NCBI GenBank assembly: GCA_022799175.1
Contig: JAAWNY010000001.1
Span: 68,999-106,866 of the forward strand
Reading direction: 5' to 3'
Source: Lachnospiraceae bacterium
GTDB lineage: Bacteria > Bacillota > Clostridia > Lachnospirales > Lachnospiraceae
Length of the DNA stretch: 37,868 nucleotides
Within the stretch, counting starts at the first letter, position 1. The number at the start of each line of letters is the position of its first letter. The position numbers were made by a program, and so were the translations under genes. Below the pieces are notes generated by a model. It did not search any database. It was not told the DNA's origin and saw nothing but the letters and a program-made list of their open reading frames with translations. Shown here in pieces: positions 1 through 8,204 of the stretch.

Positions 1-189
1 AAATTCTGGTGGTTTATCCTTCTTTGCAATCGATTCCTTGATGATTGTTTTTTTGCAAAAACAAGACGGTTTTTATACAGGAAGCTTTTGTTAATAAATA
101 GACAAGAAATCTGGTAAAAAACCAGGGATTCTCTCATTTTTTTGTGAAATTTTCCAAACATAATACTGTATACAAAGAAAAATTTCCAA
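1..189. other. Upstream non-coding stretch
   Basis: AT-rich sequence with no supportable gene. A weak 5-bp hairpin (27-31 with 43-47) followed by seven T residues could be the terminator of a plus-strand gene lying before the window. The stem is too short to be sure. Confidence 0.3.
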
Positions 190-218
190 TTGTAACCCTT
201 TCTCAATTATGTTATACT
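190..218 (+). promoter_or_regulatory. Sigma-A promoter of the rnf operon
   Basis: TTGTAA (190-195), a 17-bp spacer, then TATACT (213-218). Transcription would start near 225, giving a leader of about 60 nt before rnfC. No other good promoter is visible between here and rnfB, so the six rnf genes are probably one transcript. Confidence 0.75.
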
Positions 219-286
219 GTACAAGATGACAAGCGATATTTTTGTCAAAAAGAGAAAGAAAATGTATAGAAAGAGGGTAAAAGTAG

Positions 287-1612
287 ATGGGATTGGCTAC
301 ATTTAAAGGCGGCGTTCATCCTTATGAGGGAAAAGAACTGTCCGAGAACAAGCCCACACAGATCCTGATGCCGAAGGGCGACATGGTATATCCTATGTCC
401 CAACATATCGGTGCGCCGGCGACTCCGTTGGTGAAAAAGGGCGACAAGGTGCTGGCAGGCCAGAAGATCGGTGAAGCGAGCGGATTTATTTCTGCGAATG
501 TCATCTGCTCCGTATCCGGCACCGTCAAGGCGGTTGAGCCGAGACGCGTGGCAAGTGGTGCGATGGTGAATTCTGTCGTTGTGGAGAATGACGGCGAATA
601 TCAGCGTGTGGATGGCATGGGAACAGACCGGGATCCTTTGAAACTTTCCAAACAGGAGATCCGTGATATTGTGAAGGAAGCCGGTATTGTGGGATTGGGC
701 GGAGCGGGATTTCCGACTCATGTAAAACTGACTCCCAAAGATGAGAATGCGATTGAGTATGTGTTGGTCAATGCTGCGGAGTGTGAACCGTATCTGACCA
801 GCGATTATCGGATGATGCTTGAGGAACCAGAGAAGCTGATCGGCGGACTGAAGGTAATGCTGCAGCTGTTTGAGAAGGCAAAGGGAGTGATCGGCATTGA
901 GAACAACAAGCCGGAAGCGATCAAAAAGATTCAGGAGATGGTGAAGGATGAGCCACGCATCGAGGTGTGTGAGCTGCAGACCAAATATCCCCAAGGCGGT
1001 GAGCGTTCCCTGATTAATGCCATCACCGGACGGAAGGTGAATTCTTCTATGCTGCCGGCTGATGCCGGTTGTATCGTAGACAATGTGGATACGGTGATTG
1101 CTATCTATATGGCAGTATGTAAGACAACACCACTGATGCGCCGGATTGTGACCGTGACCGGCGATGCGATTGCTAATCCGCAAAACTATAATGTTAAGAT
1201 TGGCACGAATTTCCAGGAGCTAATAGAGGCGGCTGGCGGGTTTAAGAGCGAGCCAGAGAAGCTGATTGCGGGTGGTCCCATGATGGGGATGGCACTGTTT
1301 GGGCTGGATATCCCGGTGACTAAGACTAACTCGGCGTTGCTGTGCATGACCAAGGATGAGGTGGCTGCCAATGAGCCGACCCCCTGTATCCGTTGCGGCA
1401 AGTGCGTCAGCGTGTGTCCCAGTCATATTGTCCCGGTGATGATGATGAAAGCGGCCTTAAAGGGCGACTGTGAGAAATTTGAGAAGTTAAATGGTATGGA
1501 GTGTGTGGAGTGCGGAAGCTGTGCATTTATCTGTCCGGCCAAGCGTCCTCTGACTCAGGCATTCAAAGAGATGAGAAAAACGGTTGCGGCCAACCGGAGA
1601 AAGAAAGCGTAG
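287..1612 (+). CDS. rnfC: Rnf complex subunit RnfC (NADH-binding, Fe-S)
   Basis: Peripheral subunit of the Rnf complex, which couples electron transfer between reduced ferredoxin and NAD+ to Na+ or H+ pumping. The 441-residue protein has the family's N-terminal region, a glycine-rich nucleotide/flavin-binding motif GLGGAGFPTHVK (about 137-147), and two C-terminal [4Fe-4S] motifs: C367/C370/C373/C377 and C406/C409/C412/C416. The ATG at 287 follows AAGAGGG (271-277). The protein ends soon after the second cluster, so it lacks the long Ala/Lys-rich C-terminal extension of gammaproteobacterial RsxC. It is the first gene of rnfCDGEAB, the usual order in Clostridia. The gap to rnfD is 13 nt and contains AGGAGG. 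Confidence 0.97.
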   Translation: MGLATFKGGVHPYEGKELSENKPTQILMPKGDMVYPMSQHIGAPATPLVKKGDKVLAGQKIGEASGFISANVICSVSGTVKAVEPRRVASGAMVNSVVVENDGEYQRVDGMGTDRDPLKLSKQEIRDIVKEAGIVGLGGAGFPTHVKLTPKDENAIEYVLVNAAECEPYLTSDYRMMLEEPEKLIGGLKVMLQLFEKAKGVIGIENNKPEAIKKIQEMVKDEPRIEVCELQTKYPQGGERSLINAITGRKVNSSMLPADAGCIVDNVDTVIAIYMAVCKTTPLMRRIVTVTGDAIANPQNYNVKIGTNFQELIEAAGGFKSEPEKLIAGGPMMGMALFGLDIPVTKTNSALLCMTKDEVAANEPTPCIRCGKCVSVCPSHIVPVMMMKAALKGDCEKFEKLNGMECVECGSCAFICPAKRPLTQAFKEMRKTVAANRRKKA

Positions 1613-1625
1613 GAGGGGAGAAGTT

Positions 1626-2552
1626 ATGAGTAAACTATTAAACGTATCGGCATCCCCGCACGTTCGGAGCAAAGAGACTACTCAGAGCATTATGGCAGAT
1701 GTGTGTATCGCCATGTTGCCAGCAACCGCGTTTGGTGTATTCCAGTTCGGATTCCATGCGCTGCTGGTTCTGATCGTTACGGTGGCTGCCTGCGTGCTGA
1801 GTGAATATGTATTTCAAAAGATGATGAAGCTGCCGCTTACGGTTTCTGATATGAGCGCAGTGGTGACGGGGATGATTCTGGCATTGAATATGCCGGCGAA
1901 CATTCCGCTGTGGATTCCGGCTTTAGGCGGTATCTTCGCGATTATCGTAGTAAAGCAGCTTTACGGCGGTATCGGACAGAACTTTATGAACCCAGCACTG
2001 GCCGGCAGATGTTTTCTGCTGATTTCCTTTGCCGGAAAAATGTCTGATTTTGCGATGGATGGTTGGAGTGGGGCGACGCCACTTGCTCAACTGAAGGCTG
2101 GGGCGAGTGTAGATGTGGCAGCAATGTTTATCGGTAAGATTCCGGGAACTATTGGTGAAGTGTCCGTGATTGCATTGCTAGTCGGCGGTATCTATCTGGC
2201 AGTGAAAAAAGTGATTTCTCTGCGAATTCCGGTTACATATATTCTGACAGTAGCAGTGTTTGCCTTTATTTTTGGTAAGCAGGATATGAATTATGTGCTG
2301 GCCCACATTTGTGGCGGCGGTCTGGTATTTGGAGCCTTTTTCATGGCGACAGATTATGTAACCAGCCCCATCACTCCCAAAGGACAGATTGTGTTTGGTG
2401 TTTTGTTGGGCGTTTTGACTGGACTGTTCCGTATTTTTGGAGGTTCTGCAGAGGGCGTTTCTTATGCAATTATTATCAGCAACCTGCTGGTTCCGCTGAT
2501 TGAAAGGTTTACCCTTCCGACGGCATTTGGAAAGGAGGGCAAGAAATCATGA
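1626..2552 (+). CDS. rnfD: Rnf complex subunit RnfD (membrane flavoprotein)
   Basis: Integral membrane subunit carrying covalently bound FMN. The 308-residue protein has multiple hydrophobic helices and the FMN-attachment motif SGAT at 148-151, with T151 the expected phosphoester-linked threonine. An in-frame extension back to 1584 overlaps rnfC. The ATG at 1626 is preferred because AGGAGGGG lies just upstream and the N-terminus starting MSKLLNVSASPHVRS resembles the family. Its stop codon overlaps the rnfG start in an ATGA arrangement, suggesting translational coupling. The RnfD role in the transmembrane electron path is family knowledge. Confidence 0.96.
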   Translation: MSKLLNVSASPHVRSKETTQSIMADVCIAMLPATAFGVFQFGFHALLVLIVTVAACVLSEYVFQKMMKLPLTVSDMSAVVTGMILALNMPANIPLWIPALGGIFAIIVVKQLYGGIGQNFMNPALAGRCFLLISFAGKMSDFAMDGWSGATPLAQLKAGASVDVAAMFIGKIPGTIGEVSVIALLVGGIYLAVKKVISLRIPVTYILTVAVFAFIFGKQDMNYVLAHICGGGLVFGAFFMATDYVTSPITPKGQIVFGVLLGVLTGLFRIFGGSAEGVSYAIIISNLLVPLIERFTLPTAFGKEGKKS

Positions 2553-3166
2553 GTAAAGGTGGATTTATGAAGGATGCCCTGATTTTGTTTACGATCACGC
2601 TGGTGGCAGGGGCATGTCTGGGTGGCGTCTATGAAGTGACAAAGGAACCGATAGCCATTGCTGAGCAGGCGGCCAAAGAAGCGGCTTTCCGGACCGTGTT
2701 GCCAGATGCGGCATCGTTTGAGGTTGACGAGAATGACGAGAGCGGTATCCGGGCTTCGGCGAATGCGGATATTGCAGGTATGGGTTTTGGCAACGTGACT
2801 GTGGATGAGTCAGCGATTGCGCTGGATGCATCCGGCTCTCCTATTGGCTATGTAGTTACCACTACATCCAAGGATGGCTATGGCGGAGCAATCAAGGTAT
2901 CCGTGGGCATTCTGGCAGATGGTACAGTCAATGGAATTGAATTTCTTACCCTGGCAGAGACAGCAGGACTGGGAATGAATGCCCAGAAGCCTGAATGGAA
3001 GGCTCAATATGCAGGTAAGAATGTGGATGCTTTTGCAGTGACGAAAAACGGTGCATCCGCGGATAATGAAATCAACGCCATCAGCGGTGCGACGATCACC
3101 TCCAATGCGGTGACCGGCGCGGTGAACGCAGCAGTTTATTTTGCAAAGAACTGCCTGGCGCAGTAG
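2549..3166 (+). CDS. rnfG: Rnf complex subunit RnfG (covalent FMN)
   Basis: Membrane-anchored FMN protein of the Rnf complex. The 205-residue protein has one N-terminal membrane segment (about 7-27) and an extracytoplasmic FMN-binding domain that ends in SGATITS. T182 in SGAT is the predicted FMN-linked residue. The start at 2549 overlaps the rnfD stop (ATGA) and is preceded by AGGAGG at 2533-2538. An alternative ATG at 2567 would remove six residues. It lies between rnfD and rnfE, as usual for the operon. Confidence 0.96.
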   Translation: MSKGGFMKDALILFTITLVAGACLGGVYEVTKEPIAIAEQAAKEAAFRTVLPDAASFEVDENDESGIRASANADIAGMGFGNVTVDESAIALDASGSPIGYVVTTTSKDGYGGAIKVSVGILADGTVNGIEFLTLAETAGLGMNAQKPEWKAQYAGKNVDAFAVTKNGASADNEINAISGATITSNAVTGAVNAAVYFAKNCLAQ

Positions 3167-3179
3167 GAGGTGGGAAATC

Positions 3180-4013
3180 ATGAATAAATGTATAGAACGT
3201 ATTTATAATGGCATTATCAAGGAAAACCCGACCTTCGTGCTGATGCTGGGAATGTGTCCGACCCTGGCCGTTACTACTACAGCTACTAACGGTGTGGGTA
3301 TGGGGCTGTCTACCACGGCGGTTTTGGTATTTTCCAACCTGATCATTTCCGCGCTGCGGAAGATTATTCCGGACCGGGTAAGAATCCCGGCATATATCGT
3401 TATCGTGGCATCGTTAGTTACTATCGTTCAGTTGCTTTTGCAGGCATTTGTGCCGAGTCTGTACAGTTCGCTGGGTATTTTCATCCCGCTGATCGTGGTA
3501 AACTGTATCATCCTGGGTCGTGCCGAGGCATATGCGGCCAAGAACGGACCACTGGAGTCTGCTTTTGATGGAATCGGCATGGGATTGGGCTTTACGGTAG
3601 GTTTGACTTGTATCGCTATTGTCCGTGAGATTCTGGGTGCTGGTGCGGTATTTGGCTTCGAGTTCATACCAGAGGATTTTCGGATCACCATTTTTGGCCT
3701 GGCGCCAGGCGCGTTTTTTGTGCTGGCTGGTCTGACCGCTTTGCAGAATAAGTTCAAGGCGCCGTCGGCAACTAACGGCTCCGTGCCGCAATCCGCGCTG
3801 GCGTGTGGAGGTAACTGTGCAAGCTGTAGTGGTGCTTCTTGTATGTCTAATCATGCGGCGCTGGAAGTTGTGCGCGAGAAGGCGGAGGCCGATGCGGCAG
3901 CAGCGAAGAAGGCAGCGGCGGAAAAGGCGGCAGCAGCCAAGAAAGCTGCAGCAGAGAAGGCAGCGGCAGAAAAAGCCGCCGGACAGGATGCTCCGGCAGC
4001 AAAAAAAGATTGA
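3180..4013 (+). CDS. rnfE: Rnf complex subunit RnfE with Cys and Ala/Lys-rich tail
   Basis: Integral membrane subunit that pairs with RnfA. C26 (MCPTLAV) and C109 (VNCIIL) match the cysteines that, with their RnfA counterparts, hold an intramembrane [2Fe-2S] cluster in characterised Rnf/Nqr complexes. The ATG at 3180 sits behind GGAGGTGGG; an in-frame extension to 3141 overlaps rnfG and is not favoured. The protein has 277 residues, longer than the roughly 200-230 expected. The extra sequence is a cysteine cluster (C209, C213, C216, C221) followed by a highly charged Ala/Lys/Glu repeat (about 228-277) built from AAAEKAA-like units. The core assignment is secure; the function of the tail is unknown. 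Confidence 0.95.
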   Translation: MNKCIERIYNGIIKENPTFVLMLGMCPTLAVTTTATNGVGMGLSTTAVLVFSNLIISALRKIIPDRVRIPAYIVIVASLVTIVQLLLQAFVPSLYSSLGIFIPLIVVNCIILGRAEAYAAKNGPLESAFDGIGMGLGFTVGLTCIAIVREILGAGAVFGFEFIPEDFRITIFGLAPGAFFVLAGLTALQNKFKAPSATNGSVPQSALACGGNCASCSGASCMSNHAALEVVREKAEADAAAAKKAAAEKAAAAKKAAAEKAAAEKAAGQDAPAAKKD

Positions 4014-4027
4014 GGAGGGCGCGATAG

Positions 4028-4606
4028 ATGAAAGAGTTAATTTTAGTAATTGTAGGCGCTGCCCTGGTGAATAATATTATCCTGAGTCAGTTCCAGGGCT
4101 TGTGCCCGTTTTTAGGAGTATCCAAGAAGGTGGACACCTCCCTCGGTATGGGAGGAGCGGTTATCTTTGTAATCGTGCTGGCATCGATTGTGACAAATCT
4201 GATTTACACCTTTGTACTGGTGCCTTTTAATGTTACCTATCTGCAGACGATTGCTTTTATTCTAGTGATCGCAGCATTGGTGCAGTTTGTGGAGATGTTC
4301 TTAAAAAAGAATGTTCCTTCTCTGTACCAGGCGTTAGGCGTGTTCTTACCGCTGATCACTACCAACTGTGCGGTTCTCGGTTCTGCCCTGACCAATGTCC
4401 AGAAGGAATACAACTTCATTTTCAGTGTGGCGAACGGCTTTGGTACGGCAGTGGGCTTTACCGTGGCGATTGTACTGTTGGCGAGCATTCGAGAAAGCAT
4501 TGAAGACAACGATATTCCCTTCAATTTCCAGGGGTCACCAATCGTACTGATTACCTCCGGTCTGATGGCAATTGCATTCATGGGCTTTTCCGGCCTGATT
4601 AAATAG
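4028..4606 (+). CDS. rnfA: Rnf complex subunit RnfA
   Basis: Six-helix membrane subunit homologous to RnfE and NqrE. The 192-residue protein has the two conserved cysteines C26 (GLCPFLG) and C114 (TNCAVLG) of the RnfA/RnfE half-motifs that coordinate an intramembrane Fe-S cluster. The start at 4028 has GAGGAGGGCG upstream and lies 14 nt after the rnfE stop. Length and motifs are typical, with nothing unusual seen. Confidence 0.97.
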   Translation: MKELILVIVGAALVNNIILSQFQGLCPFLGVSKKVDTSLGMGGAVIFVIVLASIVTNLIYTFVLVPFNVTYLQTIAFILVIAALVQFVEMFLKKNVPSLYQALGVFLPLITTNCAVLGSALTNVQKEYNFIFSVANGFGTAVGFTVAIVLLASIRESIEDNDIPFNFQGSPIVLITSGLMAIAFMGFSGLIK

Positions 4607-4621
4607 GAGGTGGCTTAGAAG

Positions 4622-5413
4622 ATGAATATGACAGGTTTGCTTTTAGCGGCAGTCATTATCGGCGCTATCGGTATTGTTATCGGTGTGTTGCTGGGGATTG
4701 CCAGTGAGCAGTTTAAAGTAGAAGTAGATGAGAAAGAGATCTTAGTCCGTGCTGAGCTGCCCGGCAACAACTGCGGTGGCTGTGGATTCCCAGGATGTGA
4801 CGGCCTTGCTGCCGCTATTGCAGCTGGTACGGCAGCAGTAAATGCTTGTCCGGTAGGAGGCCCGGATGTGGCGGATAAGATTGCCGCCATCATGGGCGTG
4901 GAGAGCGGCGGTTCTGAGAAGAAGGTTGCTTTTGTAAAATGTAAAGGAACCTGCGATAAGGCTCGTGTTCAGTACAATTATTTCGGTATCGACGACTGTG
5001 CGAAGGTGGCAGTAGTACCAGGAGGCGGCGAGAAGGCATGTACTTATGGCTGTATGGGGTATGGTTCTTGTGTAAAAGCGTGCGCATTTGATGCCATCCA
5101 TGTAATTGATGGTGTTGCGGTGGTCGACAAAGAGAAGTGCGTGGCTTGTGGCAAATGTGTGGCTACTTGTCCGAACCACTTGATTGAGCTGGTGCCTTAC
5201 TCTGCAGAACATTTAGTCCAATGTTCTTCTCATGATAAGGGCAAGGATGTTAAAGCTAAATGCGATAACGGATGTATCGCGTGTACGCTGTGTACCAAAC
5301 AGTGCGAGTTCGATGCGATTCACATGGATAATAATGTGGCAGTGATCGATTATAGCAAGTGTACGAACTGTGGCAAATGTGCGGCGAAATGTCCATCAAA
5401 GGTGATATTGTAA
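4622..5413 (+). CDS. rnfB: Rnf complex subunit RnfB (polyferredoxin)
   Basis: Fe-S subunit thought to accept electrons from reduced ferredoxin. The 263-residue protein has an N-terminal membrane anchor (about 5-27), an Fes domain with C51/C54/C59/C76, and a ferredoxin-like region with four further Cys-rich motifs (about 140-154, 173-183, 214-228 and 247-257). This multi-cluster form is typical of Clostridia and longer than proteobacterial RnfB. AGGAGG lies at 4605-4610, overlapping the rnfA stop. The ATG at 4622 is used, with 4628 a possible alternative. It is the last gene of the operon and is followed by three terminators. Confidence 0.96.
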   Translation: MNMTGLLLAAVIIGAIGIVIGVLLGIASEQFKVEVDEKEILVRAELPGNNCGGCGFPGCDGLAAAIAAGTAAVNACPVGGPDVADKIAAIMGVESGGSEKKVAFVKCKGTCDKARVQYNYFGIDDCAKVAVVPGGGEKACTYGCMGYGSCVKACAFDAIHVIDGVAVVDKEKCVACGKCVATCPNHLIELVPYSAEHLVQCSSHDKGKDVKAKCDNGCIACTLCTKQCEFDAIHMDNNVAVIDYSKCTNCGKCAAKCPSKVIL

Positions 5414-5421
5414 TGTTTAGT

Positions 5422-5457
5422 GGGGAAACTGTCAAGAAGGCGGTTTCCCCCTTATTT
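5422..5457 (+). terminator. First terminator after rnfB
   Basis: Perfect 8-bp stem GGGGAAAC (5422-5429) with GTTTCCCC (5443-5450), a 13-nt loop, then CTTATTTTT. It lies 9 nt after the rnfB stop. Confidence 0.88.
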
Positions 5458-5461
5458 TTGT

Positions 5462-5487
5462 CAGGCCAGGAGCCTGCTTTTATTTTT
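5462..5487 (+). terminator. Second terminator after rnfB
   Basis: Perfect 5-bp GC-rich stem CAGGC (5462-5466) with GCCTG (5472-5476), a 5-nt loop, then CTTTTATTTTT. Confidence 0.7.
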
Positions 5488-5502
5488 CTGTTTTTTTGAT
5501 TC

Positions 5503-5528
5503 TAGGAGTCTTTACAACTCCTATTTTT
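5503..5528 (+). terminator. Third terminator after rnfB
   Basis: Perfect 7-bp stem TAGGAGT (5503-5509) with ACTCCTA (5517-5523), a 7-nt loop, then TTTTT. It is the third stem plus T-run in about 105 nt and lies just before the next promoter. Confidence 0.7.
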
Positions 5529-5544
5529 CGACTGGGAAAACAAC

Positions 5545-5573
5545 TTGCTCCATCTTAGGAAATATGCTATACT
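5545..5573 (+). promoter_or_regulatory. Sigma-A promoter of the signalling operon
   Basis: TTGCTC (5545-5550), a 17-bp spacer, then TATACT (5568-5573). The predicted start near 5580 leaves a leader of about 115 nt before the GTG at 5697. Confidence 0.75.
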
Positions 5574-5696
5574 GATATACGTAGCAGAGGCTTTTTTTAT
5601 CTTTGGGATACCAAAGAGCTTTCTGTTATATTGGGGCCTGGCAACAAAACTAGTTTTTACATATCCCAATATTAATTTTGTTTTGAGGAATGGAGA

Positions 5697-7793
5697 GTGA
5701 GTTTTATTAACGGTAAGAAAAGTCCCAGACAGACGATCCTAATTGCAGATGATTCCGAGATGAATCGGTCGATTTTAACAGATATGCTGGGCGATGAGTA
5801 TGAGATTATGGAGGCGGAGAATGGAGTAGAAGCAGTTTCAATTCTCCAAAAATACGGGAATACGATTTCCCTGTTGCTGCTTGACATTGTAATGCCGGAG
5901 ATGGATGGTTTCGGTGTCTTGACAGTAATGAACAAACATCGTTGGATTGAAGACATTCCAGTGATTGTGATTTCAGCAGAGACTGCGTCCACGCATATTG
6001 AGCGTGCCTATGAGCTGGGGGTTACGGAGTTTATCAGTCGGCCTTTTGACGCATTGATTCTTCACCGGCGTGTGGTGAATACCATTTTGCTTTATGCAAA
6101 GCAGAAGCGGCTTATTGATCTGGTCGCCGATCAGATTTATGAGAAAGAACAGCAGAGTGGATTGATGGTAGATATTCTGAGCCATATTGTAGAGTTCAGA
6201 AACGGAGAGAGCGGAATGCATGTGTTGCATATCCGTACATTGACGGAGCTTTTTCTAAAGCATCTAGGACATAGAGATAGCGCATATCAGCTTCCCCGAT
6301 CGGAGATTTCCCTGATCTGTACGGCTTCTGCTCTGCATGATATCGGAAAGATATCGATACCAGGAGAGATTTTGAACAAACCAGGGCGCCTGACGGATGA
6401 AGAGTTTGAGATTATGAAAAAACATACGTTGGTGGGGGCCGAGATGTTGAAAGCATTGCCGATGCATCAGGAGGAACCTCTGATCAAGAGAGCTTATGAG
6501 ATCTGCCGTTGGCATCATGAGCGCTATGATGGACGCGGTTATCCGGACGGTTTGAAAGGGAATGAGATTCCGGTATCAGCTCAGGTAGTGGCACTGGCAG
6601 ATGTCTATGATGCGCTGACAAGCGAACGTGTGTATAAAAAGGCATTTTCTCATGAGGTAGCGGTGAATATGATACTGGAGGGCAAATGCGGCCAGTTTAA
6701 TCCGCAGCTGATGGAGTGTTTAAAGGAAATCGAGAGTGTCTTGAAAGAGGAGCTTCGTTTCGACAGCGATGCTCGGGCAAGCCAGCGACAGATGCAGAAT
6801 GTGGCAGAAGAGTTGCTCCGTCATGAGGAACTTTCCGCTTCCGAGCGCACATTACAGCTTTTGGAGCATGAACGGATGAAATACAGCTTTTTTGCAGATA
6901 TGTCTGAGGAGATTCAGTTCGAATATACGGTAGCGCCTTCTATGGTGACTTTGTCTGGCTATGGAGCGAAGAAACTCGGGCTGGATGAAATTCTGATGGA
7001 TCCGCATAATAATGAGAAAGTTCAGGAGATGATGGGAATTGGGACATTGCGGGCCATTTCCAATGAATTGCGGAGTACAACACCAGAACATCCCCAGATC
7101 AAATACGATCACGAAATTTGTATTCATGGCGAAAACCGTTGGATGCGAACGGTTGGCCGGGCTATGTGGTCGACAGACGAACCTCCGAGATACATGGGAG
7201 CAATCGGAAAAACCACGGATATTCATGATGAACGGACCCGGATTGACGCATTAGTGCAAATGGCATCTCATGATTCCATGACCGGACTGTTCAATCATAA
7301 TTATGCAAAAGAACGAATCAAAGAAAGAATAGGAAACCGGCAGACAGGAAAGTTTGCGTTGGCGATTTTTGATTTGGATCATTTTAAACAGGCCAATGAT
7401 AATTATGGTCATATGTTTGGCGATAAAGTGCTGATTCATATGGCAGAACAGTTGCGTCGGAGTATTCGGGGGGGAGATATTGCAGCAAGAGTTGGCGGGG
7501 ATGAATTTTTGATCTTTTTAGAATATAAAGAAGAAGCGGAAACGGCAATTCAACGGATCTTTACTTCCCTGGAGGGAACGTATGAGGATTTTCAGATTTC
7601 TGTCAGTATGGGAGTAGCCCGAACCGATATGGTAGGTACGAATTATGACAAGATGTTCCATGCAGCGGATCAGGCACTGTATTCTGTGAAACGATCCGGC
7701 AGAGGGCAGTACCGTTTTTATGATGATACGATGCAGGAAATGCTATCAGTGATCTCACCAATTGATGGCAGTGAAGAAAAGCCTGATAATTAA
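5697..7793 (+). CDS. Response regulator with HD-GYP phosphodiesterase and GGDEF cyclase domains
   Basis: Predicted c-di-GMP turnover enzyme of 698 residues, controlled by phosphorylation. Domains in order: receiver (about 12-130; acidic pair D18/D19, phospho-acceptor D63); HD-GYP phosphodiesterase (about 150-345; HD at 214-215, HHERYDGRGYPDG at 273-285); PAS-like region (about 395-515); GGDEF cyclase (about 517-685) with intact GGDEF at 600-604 and an RxxD inhibitory site at 591-594, the standard five residues upstream. Both enzymatic motifs look complete. The conserved receiver lysine is replaced by R115 (SRPFD). The start is GTG at 5697, with GAGGA at 5685-5689; an ATG at 5690 opens only a six-codon out-of-frame ORF. 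It is followed by Hpt and hybrid-kinase genes, its likely phosphodonors. Confidence 0.92.
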   Translation: MSFINGKKSPRQTILIADDSEMNRSILTDMLGDEYEIMEAENGVEAVSILQKYGNTISLLLLDIVMPEMDGFGVLTVMNKHRWIEDIPVIVISAETASTHIERAYELGVTEFISRPFDALILHRRVVNTILLYAKQKRLIDLVADQIYEKEQQSGLMVDILSHIVEFRNGESGMHVLHIRTLTELFLKHLGHRDSAYQLPRSEISLICTASALHDIGKISIPGEILNKPGRLTDEEFEIMKKHTLVGAEMLKALPMHQEEPLIKRAYEICRWHHERYDGRGYPDGLKGNEIPVSAQVVALADVYDALTSERVYKKAFSHEVAVNMILEGKCGQFNPQLMECLKEIESVLKEELRFDSDARASQRQMQNVAEELLRHEELSASERTLQLLEHERMKYSFFADMSEEIQFEYTVAPSMVTLSGYGAKKLGLDEILMDPHNNEKVQEMMGIGTLRAISNELRSTTPEHPQIKYDHEICIHGENRWMRTVGRAMWSTDEPPRYMGAIGKTTDIHDERTRIDALVQMASHDSMTGLFNHNYAKERIKERIGNRQTGKFALAIFDLDHFKQANDNYGHMFGDKVLIHMAEQLRRSIRGGDIAARVGGDEFLIFLEYKEEAETAIQRIFTSLEGTYEDFQISVSMGVARTDMVGTNYDKMFHAADQALYSVKRSGRGQYRFYDDTMQEMLSVISPIDGSEEKPDN

Positions 7794-7814
7794 ACAGGAG
7801 AAAAGAGGAACAAT

Positions 7815-8177
7815 ATGACATTGAAAGAATGCTATACAGCTTTGGAAGGAGACTATGAAGGGGTACTCAACCGCCTGCGCAGTGAAAAGATGGTTCAGAA
7901 ATTTGTATTGAAATTCCTCAACGATAAAAGTCATGAGCTGCTTGTCACCTCAATGGAGGCAGGGAACTATGAGGAGGCGTTTCGGGCGGCTCACACGATC
8001 AAGGGAGTTTGTCAAAATTTGAGTTTTACTAAACTGTATGAATCCAGCCATCTTTTGACAGAAAATCTTCGTGCTGGTTATGGAGCAGATACCGACGAGT
8101 TGGTTCAGCGGGTAGAAGCAGATTACCATCAGACAATGGCGGCGATAGAGGAGTTGCAAACAGGAAATCCGGCATAA
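7815..8177 (+). CDS. Hpt-domain phosphotransfer protein
   Basis: Stand-alone histidine phosphotransfer protein of 120 residues. The motif AAHTIKGVCQNL (59-70) places the phosphorylated histidine at H60, and the rest fits a single four-helix Hpt bundle. It starts 21 nt after the upstream gene behind AGGAGAAAAGAGG, and the hybrid kinase gene follows within 30 nt. The expected role is to relay phosphate between the kinase's receiver domain(s) and the receiver of the HD-GYP/GGDEF protein. That partnership is inferred from gene order. Confidence 0.9.
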   Translation: MTLKECYTALEGDYEGVLNRLRSEKMVQKFVLKFLNDKSHELLVTSMEAGNYEEAFRAAHTIKGVCQNLSFTKLYESSHLLTENLRAGYGADTDELVQRVEADYHQTMAAIEELQTGNPA

Positions 8178-8204
8178 GCAGGAATGAGCTTTCAGGGGGT
8201 TTCA

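Noticed and set aside
245..1183. Open frame of 312 codons on the minus strand across rnfC
   Set aside because: It is antisense to the well-supported rnfC and its translation is His/Leu/Arg-rich with no recognisable motif. It is a codon-bias shadow.
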